From the NCBI RefSeq assembly GCF_901447495.1, contig NZ_CABDWS010000031.1, forward strand, positions 1-35,803: 35,803 nucleotides of DNA. The letters run 5' to 3'. Each line of letters begins with the position of its first letter. Position 1 is the first letter of the stretch. Shown here one piece after another: positions 9,200 to 18,385 of the stretch. Source of the DNA: Haloimpatiens lingqiaonensis. GTDB taxonomy: Bacteria; Bacillota; Clostridia; Clostridiales; Clostridiaceae. The notes under the pieces are model-generated. The model made no database searches. It was given only the letters and a program-made list of their open reading frames with translations, and was not told the DNA's origin. The translations under genes and the position numbers were made by a program.

Positions 9200-11092
9200 G
9201 TGGAGGAGAAAATATTAAGTATTCAAACTGCACAAAATGAATTATTGGAAAAGGCTAAAAAGGATGGAGTAAAGACAGCTTGGGACAGAAAGGTTGACTT
9301 AAAGGCACCATGTGGATTTGGTGTAGCTGGAGTATGCTGTAGAATTTGTGCTATGGGACCTTGTAGAGTTAGCCCAGTACCAGGAAAGGGAGCTGACAGG
9401 GGAATATGTGGTGCTACAGCAGATGTTATAGTAGCAAGAAACTTTGCTAGAATGGTAGCTGGTGGAGCAGCAGCTCACTCAGATCACGGTAGAAGTATAG
9501 TTTTAACTCTTCTTAACGCAAGTAAAGATGGTGACTTTAAAGTAAAAGATGAAAAGAAATTAATGAAAGTTGCTAAAAGACTTGGTGTAGAAACAGAGGG
9601 AAGAGACATTTATGATATAGCTCATGACACAGCAAAAGCTGGATTGGAACAATTTAGTAAACAAATTGGAACATTGACATTGCCACCAACAGTTCCAGAA
9701 AAAAGAGCTGAAGTTTGGAATAAGCTAGGTGTAATGCCAAGAAATATAGATAGAGATATAGTATCTATAATGCACTCAACTCATATAGGATGCGCAGCAG
9801 ATGCTGAAAGTTTAATAAAAATGTCAATGAGAGCTGCTATAGCAGATGGATGGGGCGGTTCTTACTTGGCAACAGAATTTAGTGACATTATGTTTGAAAC
9901 TCCAAAGGAAATAGACACAGAAGCAAACCTTGGGGTATTACAAGGAAATTCAGTTAATGTAGTTCTTCATGGACACGAACCAACTCTTTCAGAAATGATA
10001 ATTTTAGCATCAGAAGATCCAGAACTTATTGAATTAGCAAAAGCTCAAGGAGCTGATGGAATTAACCTTGTAGGTATGTGTTGTACAGCTAACGAAGCTA
10101 CTATGAGACACGGGCTTAAATTAGCAGGAAACTTCCTACAACAAGAATTAGCAGTAGTTACTGGCGCTGTAGAAGCAGTAGTAGTTGACGTACAATGTAT
10201 AATGCCAGCACTTGCACAACTATCTAAAAATTATCATACTAAATTCATAACAACATCTCCAAAAGCTGAAATCACAGGTTCAACTCATATTGAATTTGAT
10301 GAAGAGCATGCATATGAATCAGCTAAAAAGATATTAAAAGAAGCTATAATGAACTTTAAAAATAGAGATAATTCTAAAGTATATATTCCAGATGTTAAGA
10401 GTAAAGCAGTGGTTGGATACAGTACAGAAAGTATAGTATCAGCTTTAGATAAAGTAACTAATTCAAACATAGGAGTAGCAGGTACAGTTAAACCATTAGC
10501 AGATTGTATTGTTTCAGGAGTTTTAAGAGGAGCAGCAGGAGTTGTTGGATGTAACAACCCTAAAACACCTCATGATAATGGTCATGTAGAAATTATTAAA
10601 AACTTAATTGCTAACGATGTAATAGTAGTTGCTACTGGTTGTGCAGCTCAAGCAGCAGCAAAAGCTGGATTATTACAAAAGGAAGCTAGAAACTATGCTG
10701 GTGCTGGACTTAAAAAGGTATGTGAACTTGTGGACATACCACCAGTATTACACATGGGTTCTTGTGTAGATATAAGCCGTATATTAGAACTTGTAGGAAC
10801 TGTTGCAAACCACTTAGGAGTAGATATATCAGATTTACCAGTAGTAGGTGTTGCACCAGAGTGGATGTCTGAAAAAGCAGTTTCTATAGGAACTTACGTA
10901 GTATCATCAGGTATAGATACATGGCTTGGAGTAGTTCCTCCAGTAACTGGTGGACCAGAAGTTGTTGATATACTAACAAATAGGATGGAAGATATGGTAG
11001 GAGCTAAATTCTTTATAGAAACAGATCCTAAGAAGGCTTCTGAGCAAATGGTAGAAAGAATAGAAGAAAAACGTAAAAGAATAGGAATATAA
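9200..11092 (+). CDS. cooS: anaerobic carbon monoxide dehydrogenase catalytic subunit
   Basis: Ni-Fe enzyme that interconverts CO2 and CO and supplies CO to acetyl-CoA synthase (also called acsA). Length 630, normal for the family. Cysteines for the intersubunit D cluster (C38, C46) and the B cluster (C47, C50, C55, C70) are spaced as expected. C-cluster ligand candidates are the HGHEP histidine (H257), C294/C295, C333, C451, C481 and C522. The start is GTG 9200 with GTGGGGG upstream, since the protein would otherwise lose its conserved N-terminus. It is the first gene of the cluster, and a CooC maturation ATPase follows after a 108-bp gap with a hairpin. Confidence 0.97.
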   Translation: MEEKILSIQTAQNELLEKAKKDGVKTAWDRKVDLKAPCGFGVAGVCCRICAMGPCRVSPVPGKGADRGICGATADVIVARNFARMVAGGAAAHSDHGRSIVLTLLNASKDGDFKVKDEKKLMKVAKRLGVETEGRDIYDIAHDTAKAGLEQFSKQIGTLTLPPTVPEKRAEVWNKLGVMPRNIDRDIVSIMHSTHIGCAADAESLIKMSMRAAIADGWGGSYLATEFSDIMFETPKEIDTEANLGVLQGNSVNVVLHGHEPTLSEMIILASEDPELIELAKAQGADGINLVGMCCTANEATMRHGLKLAGNFLQQELAVVTGAVEAVVVDVQCIMPALAQLSKNYHTKFITTSPKAEITGSTHIEFDEEHAYESAKKILKEAIMNFKNRDNSKVYIPDVKSKAVVGYSTESIVSALDKVTNSNIGVAGTVKPLADCIVSGVLRGAAGVVGCNNPKTPHDNGHVEIIKNLIANDVIVVATGCAAQAAAKAGLLQKEARNYAGAGLKKVCELVDIPPVLHMGSCVDISRILELVGTVANHLGVDISDLPVVGVAPEWMSEKAVSIGTYVVSSGIDTWLGVVPPVTGGPEVVDILTNRMEDMVGAKFFIETDPKKASEQMVERIEEKRKRIGI

Positions 11093-11137
11093 CAAGCAAC
11101 ATAAAAAAGTAAATCAAATCATACAGTAATTTTTTAG

Positions 11138-11173
11138 GCACCTACTTAGTAAAACTTAAAATAAAGTAGGTGC
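11138..11173 (+). promoter_or_regulatory. intercistronic hairpin between cooS and cooC
   Basis: GCACCTACTT (11138-11147) pairs perfectly with AAGTAGGTGC (11164-11173) around a 16-nt loop. No T-tract follows (TTGACACAAT), so it looks like an mRNA 3'-end stabiliser or processing site rather than a full terminator. It could let cooS mRNA exceed the rest of the operon. Confidence 0.6.
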
Positions 11174-11200
11174 TTGACACAATAAAAGGGGGAATCAATT

Positions 11201-11977
11201 ATGAAAATGAAGATAGCTATAACAGGCAAAGGTGGAGTGGGAAAAACAACTTTTTCTGCAATATTAAGCAGAATATATGCAGAGGAAGGATATAATGTTT
11301 TAGCAGTAGATGCAGATCCAGATCCAAATTTGGCATTGGCACTTGGTTTCCCAGAGGAAATTATAAAAGAAATAGTTCCTATATCAGAAATGAAGACTAT
11401 GATATCAGAAAGAACTTCCTCTACTCCTGAAACTTTTGGTAAAATGTTTAAAATAAATCCTAAAGTTGATGACATACCAGAAAAATTCTGTAAAAAACAT
11501 AATGGTGTTAAATTGCTAACCATGGGAACTGTAGATAAAGCAGGCATGGGATGTTTTTGTCCAGAAAATGTACTTTTGAAGAAATTAACATCACATTTAA
11601 TACTTCAAAATAAAGATATAGTAATAATGGATATGGAAGCTGGTATAGAGCACTTAGGCAGAGGTACAGCTCAGGGAGTAGATTTATTCATTGTGGTTAT
11701 AGAGCCGGGAATAAGAAGCATTAAAACCTATGAACATGTTAAGAATTTGGCAGAGCAGTTAGGAATAAATAGGGTTTTAGTTGTAGCTAATAAGGTCAGA
11801 AATGTGGATGATGAAAAGTATGTATTAGAACATGTAGGAGAAGAAAATTGTTTAGGATTTATACATTACAGGGAAAATGTAGGGGATTCTGACAGAGTTA
11901 ATCATTCTCCTTACGATTCTAAAGAAACCGTTGGGGAGGTTAAAAAAATAAAAGAAAAATTGGAGAAGGGGGCATAA
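11201..11977 (+). CDS. cooC: CODH nickel-insertion ATPase CooC
   Basis: Soluble MinD/ParA-like ATPase of 258 residues. It has the deviant Walker A GKGGVGKT at 9-16 and the DADPDPNLA signature after strand 2. A CxC motif (C118-F-C120) matches the metal-binding cysteines of CooC dimers, which load Ni into the CODH C-cluster. It sits directly after cooS and only 3 bp before fhs, so it is co-transcribed. The second CooC paralogue in the cluster (18386-19159) has GKGGTGKT instead. This copy is the likely partner of CooS by position. Confidence 0.93.
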   Translation: MKMKIAITGKGGVGKTTFSAILSRIYAEEGYNVLAVDADPDPNLALALGFPEEIIKEIVPISEMKTMISERTSSTPETFGKMFKINPKVDDIPEKFCKKHNGVKLLTMGTVDKAGMGCFCPENVLLKKLTSHLILQNKDIVIMDMEAGIEHLGRGTAQGVDLFIVVIEPGIRSIKTYEHVKNLAEQLGINRVLVVANKVRNVDDEKYVLEHVGEENCLGFIHYRENVGDSDRVNHSPYDSKETVGEVKKIKEKLEKGA

Positions 11978-11980
11978 AAA

Positions 11981-13660
11981 ATGGGTTTTAAATCCGATAT
12001 AGAAATAGCACAGGAGGCTAAAATAACACACATTAAAGAAATAGCTGCAAAGCTAGGGTTAACAGAGGATGACATAGAGTACTATGGAAAGTACAAAGCA
12101 AAAGTAGATTATAATTTACTAAAGAGAGATAATGGAACAAAGCCAGGAAAACTTATATTGACAACAGCTATTAATCCAACTCCAGCTGGAGAAGGAAAAA
12201 CAACTACAGCTATTGGGGTGGCTGATGCTTTATCAAAATTGGGGAAAAATACAGTTGTAGCACTAAGAGAACCATCACTAGGACCAGTATTTGGTGTTAA
12301 AGGTGGAGCAGCAGGTGGGGGATATGCACAAGTAGTTCCTATGGAAGATATAAATCTTCACTTTACAGGGGACTTACATGCTATGACAGCTGCAAACAAC
12401 CTATTAGCAGCAATGATAGACAACCATATATATCAAGGAAATAAATTAAACATAGATCCAAGAAGAGTTACTTGGAGAAGATGTATAGATATGAACGACA
12501 GACAGTTAAGATTTGTTGTAGACGGTCTTGGTGGAAAAGCTAATGGCTCTCCAAGAGAAGACGGCTTTGATATAACAGTTGCATCTGAAATAATGGCTAT
12601 ATTCTGTCTAGCAAATAATATTACTGATTTAAAAGATAGACTTTCAAAAATAGTTATTGGTTACACCTATGCAGGAGAACCAGTTACAGCTGGACAATTA
12701 AATGCTCACGGAGCTATGGCAGCTCTATTGAAAGATGCTTTAAAACCAAATCTTGTACAAACATTAGAGGGAACACCAGCATTTGTACATGGTGGACCAT
12801 TTGCTAATATAGCTCATGGATGTAACTCTGTAATAGCTACTAAGATGGCTATGCACTTTGGAGACTATGTAGTTACTGAAGCAGGTTTTGGTGCTGACCT
12901 TGGAGCGGAAAAATTCCTAGATATAAAATGTAGAATGGCTGGTTTGAAACCTGATGCAGTTGTAATAGTTGCTACAGTTAGAGCATTAAAATACAATGGT
13001 GGAGTTCCAAAAGCAGAACTTAATGAAGAAAACCTAGAAGCTTTAGAAAAAGGTTTACCAAACCTATTAAAGCATGTTGAAAATATAACTAAAATATATA
13101 AGTTACCAGCAGTGGTTGCTTTAAATAGATTCCCAACGGACACAGAAGCTGAGCTTAAACTAGTATCTGATAAGTGTAAGGAATTGGGAGTAAATGTTAC
13201 TTTATCAGAAGTTTGGGCAAAAGGCGGAGAAGGTGGAATTGAAGTTGCTAAAGAAGTTTTAAGATTAATAGATGAAGCTGAAAATAACTTCACATATTCA
13301 TATGAATTAGATCTTTCAATAAAAGAAAAGATAAAAGCTGTTGCACAAAAGGTATATGGAGCTGACGATGTGGATTTTACAGCAGGTGCGTCTAAACAAA
13401 TAGCTGAATTAGAAAAGAACGGATTTAAAAATGTGCCAGTATGTATAGCTAAAACTCAATATTCATTAACAGATGATCAAACTAAATTAGGAAGACCAAC
13501 AGGCTTCAAGATAACTGTAAGAGAAGTTACTATTTCAGCAGGAGCTGGATTTGCAGTAGCTGTTACAGGACAAATAATGAAGATGCCAGGACTTCCAAAG
13601 CTTCCAGCAGCGGAGAGAATAGATGTAAATGAAAATGGAGTAATAAGCGGATTGTTCTAA
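11981..13660 (+). CDS. fhs: formate--tetrahydrofolate ligase
   Basis: Catalyses ATP-dependent formation of 10-formyl-tetrahydrofolate from formate, the first folate step of the methyl branch. Length 559 matches the clostridial enzyme. The ATP-binding loop [10 protein letters not shown] is at 66-75, followed by [18 protein letters not shown] and the DINLHFTGD segment, all hallmarks of the family. The start lies 3 bp after cooC with the ribosome site GGAGAAGGGGG inside the cooC end, which indicates tight translational coupling. fchA follows after 21 bp. Confidence 0.98.
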   Translation: MGFKSDIEIAQEAKITHIKEIAAKLGLTEDDIEYYGKYKAKVDYNLLKRDNGTKPGKLILTTAINPTPAGEGKTTTAIGVADALSKLGKNTVVALREPSLGPVFGVKGGAAGGGYAQVVPMEDINLHFTGDLHAMTAANNLLAAMIDNHIYQGNKLNIDPRRVTWRRCIDMNDRQLRFVVDGLGGKANGSPREDGFDITVASEIMAIFCLANNITDLKDRLSKIVIGYTYAGEPVTAGQLNAHGAMAALLKDALKPNLVQTLEGTPAFVHGGPFANIAHGCNSVIATKMAMHFGDYVVTEAGFGADLGAEKFLDIKCRMAGLKPDAVVIVATVRALKYNGGVPKAELNEENLEALEKGLPNLLKHVENITKIYKLPAVVALNRFPTDTEAELKLVSDKCKELGVNVTLSEVWAKGGEGGIEVAKEVLRLIDEAENNFTYSYELDLSIKEKIKAVAQKVYGADDVDFTAGASKQIAELEKNGFKNVPVCIAKTQYSLTDDQTKLGRPTGFKITVREVTISAGAGFAVAVTGQIMKMPGLPKLPAAERIDVNENGVISGLF

Positions 13661-13681
13661 AATTTTTAGGAGGTAGGAGAT

Positions 13682-14314
13682 ATGAAATTAGCAGATAAGA
13701 CTTGCGTAGATTTTGCAGAAGTGCTAGCTTCTAAAGAACCAGTACCAGGCGGTGGTGGTGCAGCAGCATTAGTTGGTGCCATAGGCACAGCATTAGGTAG
13801 TATGGTTTGTAATTTAACCATAGGAAAGAAGAAATATGCTCAGTATGAAGAAGAAGTTAAAGGCATATTAGAAGAAGCTGGAGAAATTCAAAAAGAACTC
13901 CTAAAAATGATAGATGATGATGCGGAAAACTTTCTTCCACTTTCTAAAGCTTATGGCATGAAGAAAGATACTGAGGAAGAAAGAAAATTAAAAGAGGAAA
14001 CTCTAGAAAAAGCACTTAAACAAGCTTGTGAAGTTCCAGTTTCTATAGTTAAAAAATCATATGAAGCTATAAAGCTACATGAAAACTTAGTAAATAAGTG
14101 CTCAAAATTAGCTATAAGTGATGTTGGAGTAGGAGTACAATGTTTAAGAGCAGCTATCATAAGTGCGCAATTAAATGTGATAATTAACATAAATTCTATT
14201 AAAGATGAAAATTATGTATCTAGAGTTAAGGAAGAAACAGAAAAACTAGTAAAAGATGGAACAGAAATAGCAGACAAGGTTTATGAAGAAGTGGTAAAAG
14301 CACTTTCGAAATAG
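13682..14314 (+). CDS. fchA: methenyltetrahydrofolate cyclohydrolase (cyclodeaminase/cyclohydrolase family)
   Basis: Soluble all-helical protein of 210 residues of the formiminotransferase-cyclodeaminase family. Its signature PVPGGGGAAAL lies near residue 21. In acetogens this stand-alone enzyme converts 10-formyl-THF to 5,10-methenyl-THF. That assignment is strengthened here because the neighbouring FolD lacks the lysine normally needed for cyclohydrolase activity. The ribosome site is AGGAGGTAGG, and it is in an operon with fhs (21 bp gap). Confidence 0.92.
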   Translation: MKLADKTCVDFAEVLASKEPVPGGGGAAALVGAIGTALGSMVCNLTIGKKKYAQYEEEVKGILEEAGEIQKELLKMIDDDAENFLPLSKAYGMKKDTEEERKLKEETLEKALKQACEVPVSIVKKSYEAIKLHENLVNKCSKLAISDVGVGVQCLRAAIISAQLNVIININSIKDENYVSRVKEETEKLVKDGTEIADKVYEEVVKALSK

Positions 14315-14324
14315 TATATTTACC

Positions 14325-14361
14325 TTTCTATGCCCTCATTATTTAATGGGGGCTATAGGAA
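14325..14361 (+). promoter_or_regulatory. intercistronic hairpin between fchA and folD
   Basis: The arm at 14325-14339 (TTTCTATGCCCTCAT) pairs with 14346-14361 over 15 bp with one bulged T and a 6-nt loop. No U-tract follows. It is similar in character to the other hairpins that punctuate this operon. Confidence 0.55.
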
Positions 14362-14416
14362 TGTATAAATGTAAAGTATTATTTATAATAGAATTTATTA
14401 AAGAGGAGGCTTTAAA

Positions 14417-15271
14417 ATGGGACAAATTATTAAAGGTAAACCCGTGGCCGATGCAATTACAGAACAGTTAGCAAAGGATGTGGAAGAACTTAAGGGAAAA
14501 GGTATAACTCCCAAGCTTACTATAATGAGAATAGGAGAAAATCCTAGTGACCTTTCTTACGAAAGAGGAGCCTTAAAAAGATATGCAAAGGTTGGAATAG
14601 ACACAGAAGTTAAAGCTTATCCAGAAAATATATCACAAGAAGAATTTATAGAAGAAATTAAAAAAGTAAATGAAGATAATAAAACTCACGGTATTTTAAT
14701 TTTTAGACCGTTACCAAAGCAAATGGATGAAGATATAATTAAACACGTCATATCTCCAGAGAAAGATATGGATTGTTTCAGTCCAATAAATGTAGCAAAA
14801 TTAATGAGTGGAGACAAAACAGGTTTTCCGCCATGCACACCAACTGCAGTTATAGAAATTCTAAAACACTACAATGTAGATATGAAGGGTAAAAATGCTG
14901 TAGTTATAGGAAGATCTATGGTAGTGGGAAAACCAGTATCAATGCTTTTACTAGATGAAAATGCTACAGTAACTATATGTCACTCTAGAACAAAGAATAT
15001 GGCAGAAATAGCTTCTAAAGCTGATATATTAGTAGTTGGAGTAGGAAAAGCTAAAATGGTTACAAAGGATTATGTAGGTAAAGACGCTGTAGTTATTGAT
15101 GTGGGTATCAATGTGGATGAAGAAGGAAAATTATGTGGAGATGTGGATACAGAGGATTGTTTAGAAAGAGCGTCATTAATAACACCAGTGCCAGCAGGAG
15201 TAGGTTCAGTTACCACTTCTATATTAGGAAAACATGTAATTAAGGCATGTAAAGCTCAAAATAATTTATAA
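14417..15271 (+). CDS. folD: methylenetetrahydrofolate dehydrogenase FolD, probably monofunctional
   Basis: FolD-family protein of 284 residues with the conserved IKGKPVAD start and the nucleotide-binding GRSMVVGKP motif near residue 173. Bifunctional FolD uses a YxxxK motif whose lysine drives the cyclohydrolase. Here the aligned segment is SYERGALK, with Tyr48 but Ala52 in place of the lysine and Lys54 two residues on. I therefore infer a dehydrogenase that leaves cyclohydrolysis to FchA. It reduces methenyl-THF to methylene-THF; cofactor choice (NADH or NADPH) cannot be read here. The ribosome site is AGAGGAGG. Confidence 0.94.
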   Translation: MGQIIKGKPVADAITEQLAKDVEELKGKGITPKLTIMRIGENPSDLSYERGALKRYAKVGIDTEVKAYPENISQEEFIEEIKKVNEDNKTHGILIFRPLPKQMDEDIIKHVISPEKDMDCFSPINVAKLMSGDKTGFPPCTPTAVIEILKHYNVDMKGKNAVVIGRSMVVGKPVSMLLLDENATVTICHSRTKNMAEIASKADILVVGVGKAKMVTKDYVGKDAVVIDVGINVDEEGKLCGDVDTEDCLERASLITPVPAGVGSVTTSILGKHVIKACKAQNNL

Positions 15272-15316
15272 TATATAAAACATTATATTTACTAATATTT
15301 AAATGGGGGAAGAAAT

Positions 15317-15967
15317 ATGGTTATTTCAGAAAAGAAGCCTTTAGAAGAAATTCTTAAATACCTTGAAGGAAGTAAAAAAGTAGTACTTACAGGATGTTCT
15401 CTATGTGCTAGCTCTTGCCAAGTAGGTGGAGAAGAACAATTAGTAGAAATGAAAGCTAAGCTAGAGGAAAATGGAAAAGAAGTATTGGGATTTAAAGTTT
15501 TAGACCCATCTTGTAATTTTCTAAAAGCAAAAAAAGATTTGAAAGAACTAAAAGAAGCTATAAAGGAAGCAGATGCAGTTCTTTCATTAGCTTGTGGAGA
15601 TGGAACACAAACTGTTGCTAAGCTTGTTAAAGTTCCAGTATATCCTGCCAACAATACAAAATTCATAGGAGAAGTTGAAAGAGTAGGTAAATTTGACGAA
15701 GCTTGCAGAGCTTGTGGAGAATGTCAATTGGGATGGACAGGCGGCATTTGCCCAGTAACTAAATGTGCTAAGGGTCTTTTAAACGGACCATGTGGTGGCG
15801 CAAGAGACGGAAAATGTGAAGTAGATCCAAATAATGATTGTGCTTGGATTCTTATATATGAAAAACTTAAAGACTTTGGTAAACTTGACAATTTAACAGA
15901 AATAAGAGAACCAAGAGATTATCAATTAGATATGCATCCATCAAAAGTGGATATAAGAAATAGATAA
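15317..15967 (+). CDS. metV: methylenetetrahydrofolate reductase zinc/Fe-S partner MetV
   Basis: Soluble Cys-rich protein of 216 residues of the MTHFR C-terminal-domain-containing type, which pairs with MetF in acetogens. An N-terminal GCSLCASSC motif (C27, C30, C34) and a central SLACGDGTQT are followed by a C-terminal cysteine block (CRACGECQLG, ICPVTKC, GPCGG, then two more Cys) near residues 131-175. Work on the Moorella complex assigns a zinc-binding, structural or electron-passing role to the homologue. It lies 19 bp before metF, with GGGGGAAG upstream of ATG 15317. Confidence 0.9.
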   Translation: MVISEKKPLEEILKYLEGSKKVVLTGCSLCASSCQVGGEEQLVEMKAKLEENGKEVLGFKVLDPSCNFLKAKKDLKELKEAIKEADAVLSLACGDGTQTVAKLVKVPVYPANNTKFIGEVERVGKFDEACRACGECQLGWTGGICPVTKCAKGLLNGPCGGARDGKCEVDPNNDCAWILIYEKLKDFGKLDNLTEIREPRDYQLDMHPSKVDIRNR

Positions 15968-15986
15968 AAGCTAGAGGGGGATTATT

Positions 15987-16862
15987 ATGAGTTTATTACA
16001 GCAGGCCTTTGAAAAAAAAGAGTTTGCAATAACAGCGGAGATGGCTCCTCCAAAGGGAACAGACCTTGCTCACTTAATAGAGTGTGCTAAGGCTATAAAA
16101 GGAAGAGCTCACGGAGTAAATGTTACTGACTTTCAAGCAGCTACAGTGAAGGCTACATCTTTAGCAACTTGTAAGATGCTTAAAGATGCAGGATTAGAGC
16201 CAGTATTACAAATAACAGGAAGAGATAGAAATAGAATTGCTATAGAAGGTGAACTTTTATCAGCAGGTATTTTTGGTATTGAAAACGTATTAGCTCTAAC
16301 AGGAGACTATACAGTATTAGGAGACCACCCAGGTGCAAAGCCAGTATATGATTTGGATAGTGTAGATATACTTAAGGTTGCATCAACCATAAGCTCTGGT
16401 GTAGATATGATGGGCAACGAATTAAAAGGAACACCAAGTTTTTATCTAGGAGCTTGTGTATCTCCAAAATATGACCCGTTAGAATTACAAATATTAAAAA
16501 TGAAAAAGAAAATTAGAGCAGGCGCAAAATTTTTCCAAACTCAAGCCGTTTATGATATAGATACTTTAAGAAACTTTAGAGAAATGACAAAGGATTTAAA
16601 TACAAATGTAATGGTTGGAATTATACCACTAAAATCAGCAGGTATGGCAAAATATATGAATGCTAATGTAGCTGGTGTGTATGTACCAGATGAAATAATT
16701 GAAAGAATGAAAGGTGCAGAAAACAAAGTACAAGAAGGAATAAACATAGCTGCAGAATTCATAAAACAGGCTAAAGAAGAGGGATTATGTGAAGGAGTCC
16801 ACATAATGGCTATCGGAGCAGAAGAAAATGTTCCAGTAATACTAGATAGAGCTGGACTTTAA
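15987..16862 (+). CDS. metF: methylenetetrahydrofolate reductase
   Basis: Flavoprotein TIM barrel of 291 residues that reduces methylene-THF to methyl-THF, the last folate step before methyl transfer to the corrinoid protein. Recognisable by AEMAPPKGTDL near residue 16, the LQITGRDRNR segment and the ALTGDYTVLGDHPGAKPVYD loop. It lacks an obvious NAD(P)H domain of its own, and in acetogens the electron donor varies with the partner subunits. MetV is encoded directly upstream. No RnfC2 or other diaphorase-like subunit is in the window, so the reductant is open. Confidence 0.95.
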   Translation: MSLLQQAFEKKEFAITAEMAPPKGTDLAHLIECAKAIKGRAHGVNVTDFQAATVKATSLATCKMLKDAGLEPVLQITGRDRNRIAIEGELLSAGIFGIENVLALTGDYTVLGDHPGAKPVYDLDSVDILKVASTISSGVDMMGNELKGTPSFYLGACVSPKYDPLELQILKMKKKIRAGAKFFQTQAVYDIDTLRNFREMTKDLNTNVMVGIIPLKSAGMAKYMNANVAGVYVPDEIIERMKGAENKVQEGINIAAEFIKQAKEEGLCEGVHIMAIGAEENVPVILDRAGL

Positions 16863-16964
16863 TTTATAAGAAAACCATAAAATCTATAAGGTAGATTAGT
16901 ATTATTAAACAGGGGAATTTTAATTTGAAGTAAAACTATAAAATTAATGAGAGAGGCGATTGGG

Positions 16965-18338
16965 ATGAAAATAGTAGTTATAGGCGGAGGCCCAGGAGGA
17001 TATGTAGCAGCATTAAAGGCAGCTATGAAAGGGGCAGAAGTTACTGTAGTTGAAAAGGCACATGTAGGAGGAACTTGTTTAAATGTAGGATGTATTCCAA
17101 CTAAGGCATTGATAGCTTGTTCAGAAACATTAGAAACTATAAAAAATGCTGATAAATATGGAATAAAAATAGAAGGCGAAGTAAAAGCAGATTTTAACGA
17201 AATTATAGCAAGAAAAAGAAAAGTTACAGACCAACTAGTAAAAGGTATAGAATTTCTTTTCGATGAAAAGGGAGTAAAGCTAGTTAGAGGTACTGGTAAA
17301 ATAGTAGATAAAAATAATGTAGAAGTAGAAAAAAATGATGGAACAAAAGAGATAATCAAAGCAGATAAAATAATTATAGCTACAGGTTCCGTTCCAGTGG
17401 TTCCACCAATGTTTCCATACGACGGAAAAAGAGTTATAATAAGTGATGAAGTGCTAGAATTAGAAAAAGTTCCAGAATCAATGATAATTGTAGGTGGAGG
17501 CCCAATTGGTTGTGAAATTGGACAATTCTACAATGAGTTAGGAACAAAGGTACAAATAGTTGAAATGGTAGATCATTTAGTACCATTTGAAGATGAAGAT
17601 GTAGCTAAAATACTTCAAAGATCATTTAAGCAAAGCAAAATTAAGTTCTTTGTTAAAGATGGTATATCTAAAGTAGATGTAAAAGAGGACAAGGTTGTAG
17701 CTACATTAGGTAGTGGAAAAGAATTGGAAGCTGAAATTATGTTAGTTTCAGTAGGTAGAAGACCATATACTCAAGGTTTAGGATTAGAAGAACTTGGAGT
17801 TAACATGGAAAGAGGAAGAATAGTAGTAAATGAAAAAATGGAAACAAGTATTGAAGGAATATATGCAATAGGTGATACAGTAAGTACACCAGCATTAGCT
17901 CACGTAGCTTCTAAAGAAGGAATGGTTGCAGTAGAGAATGCTTTAGGTGGAGACAAAAAAATGGATTACAGAGCTGTTCCAAGATGTGTATACACTAGCG
18001 TAGAAGTGGCTGGAGTAGGAGCAACAGAAAAAGCTCTTAAGGATCAAGGAATAGAATACAAAGTAGGAAAATTTGACTTCAGAGGACTTGGAAAAGCACA
18101 AGCTATGGGTAAATTCCAAGGTTTTGTAAAGGTTATAACTGACATGAACGACAAAATATTAGGTGCAGCAGTAATAGGGCCTAATGCCACAGATTTACTT
18201 ACAGAACTTACATTAGCAGTACATTTAGGACTAACTACTGAGCAAGTGGGAGATGTAATACATCCACATCCAACATTGTCAGAAGCACTAATGGAAGCTG
18301 TTCATGATGTAAATAAAGAAAGTGTACACGCAGTTTAA
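16965..18338 (+). CDS. lpdA: dihydrolipoyl dehydrogenase
   Basis: FAD-dependent pyridine nucleotide-disulphide oxidoreductase of about 457 residues. It shows FAD-binding GGGPGG at 7-12, redox disulphide C38-x4-C43 in GGTCLNVGC, a second GxGxxG-like GGGPIGCE, and the C-terminal HPHPTLSE that supplies the catalytic His-Glu pair of the partner subunit. No lipoyl domain is fused. I choose ATG 16965: GAGAGG lies 9 bases before it, while an ATG at 16947 has no site and would precede the conserved MKIVVIGGG. Together with gcvH it suggests a link to lipoyl-based glycine or reductant metabolism, although gcvP and gcvT are absent here. Confidence 0.94.
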   Translation: MKIVVIGGGPGGYVAALKAAMKGAEVTVVEKAHVGGTCLNVGCIPTKALIACSETLETIKNADKYGIKIEGEVKADFNEIIARKRKVTDQLVKGIEFLFDEKGVKLVRGTGKIVDKNNVEVEKNDGTKEIIKADKIIIATGSVPVVPPMFPYDGKRVIISDEVLELEKVPESMIIVGGGPIGCEIGQFYNELGTKVQIVEMVDHLVPFEDEDVAKILQRSFKQSKIKFFVKDGISKVDVKEDKVVATLGSGKELEAEIMLVSVGRRPYTQGLGLEELGVNMERGRIVVNEKMETSIEGIYAIGDTVSTPALAHVASKEGMVAVENALGGDKKMDYRAVPRCVYTSVEVAGVGATEKALKDQGIEYKVGKFDFRGLGKAQAMGKFQGFVKVITDMNDKILGAAVIGPNATDLLTELTLAVHLGLTTEQVGDVIHPHPTLSEALMEAVHDVNKESVHAV

Positions 18339-18339
18339 A

Positions 18340-18363
18340 GCATAGGGTTTTTAAACCCTATGC
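18340..18363 (+). promoter_or_regulatory. intercistronic hairpin between lpdA and the second cooC
   Basis: GCATAGGGTTT-TT-AAACCCTATGC is a perfect 11-bp inverted repeat, followed by ACTAAATAAAGG rather than a U-tract. It lies immediately after the lpdA stop and probably protects or processes the upstream mRNA. Confidence 0.6.
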
Positions 18364-18385
18364 ACTAAATAAAGGAGGTTATACT

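Noticed and set aside
12865-13293. 142-codon minus-strand frame inside fhs
   Set aside because: Lies within a well-conserved gene, Ser/Thr-rich, with no start signal.
16859-17359. 166-codon minus-strand frame overlapping lpdA
   Set aside because: Antisense to the FAD and disulphide region of lpdA. No plausible start or domain.
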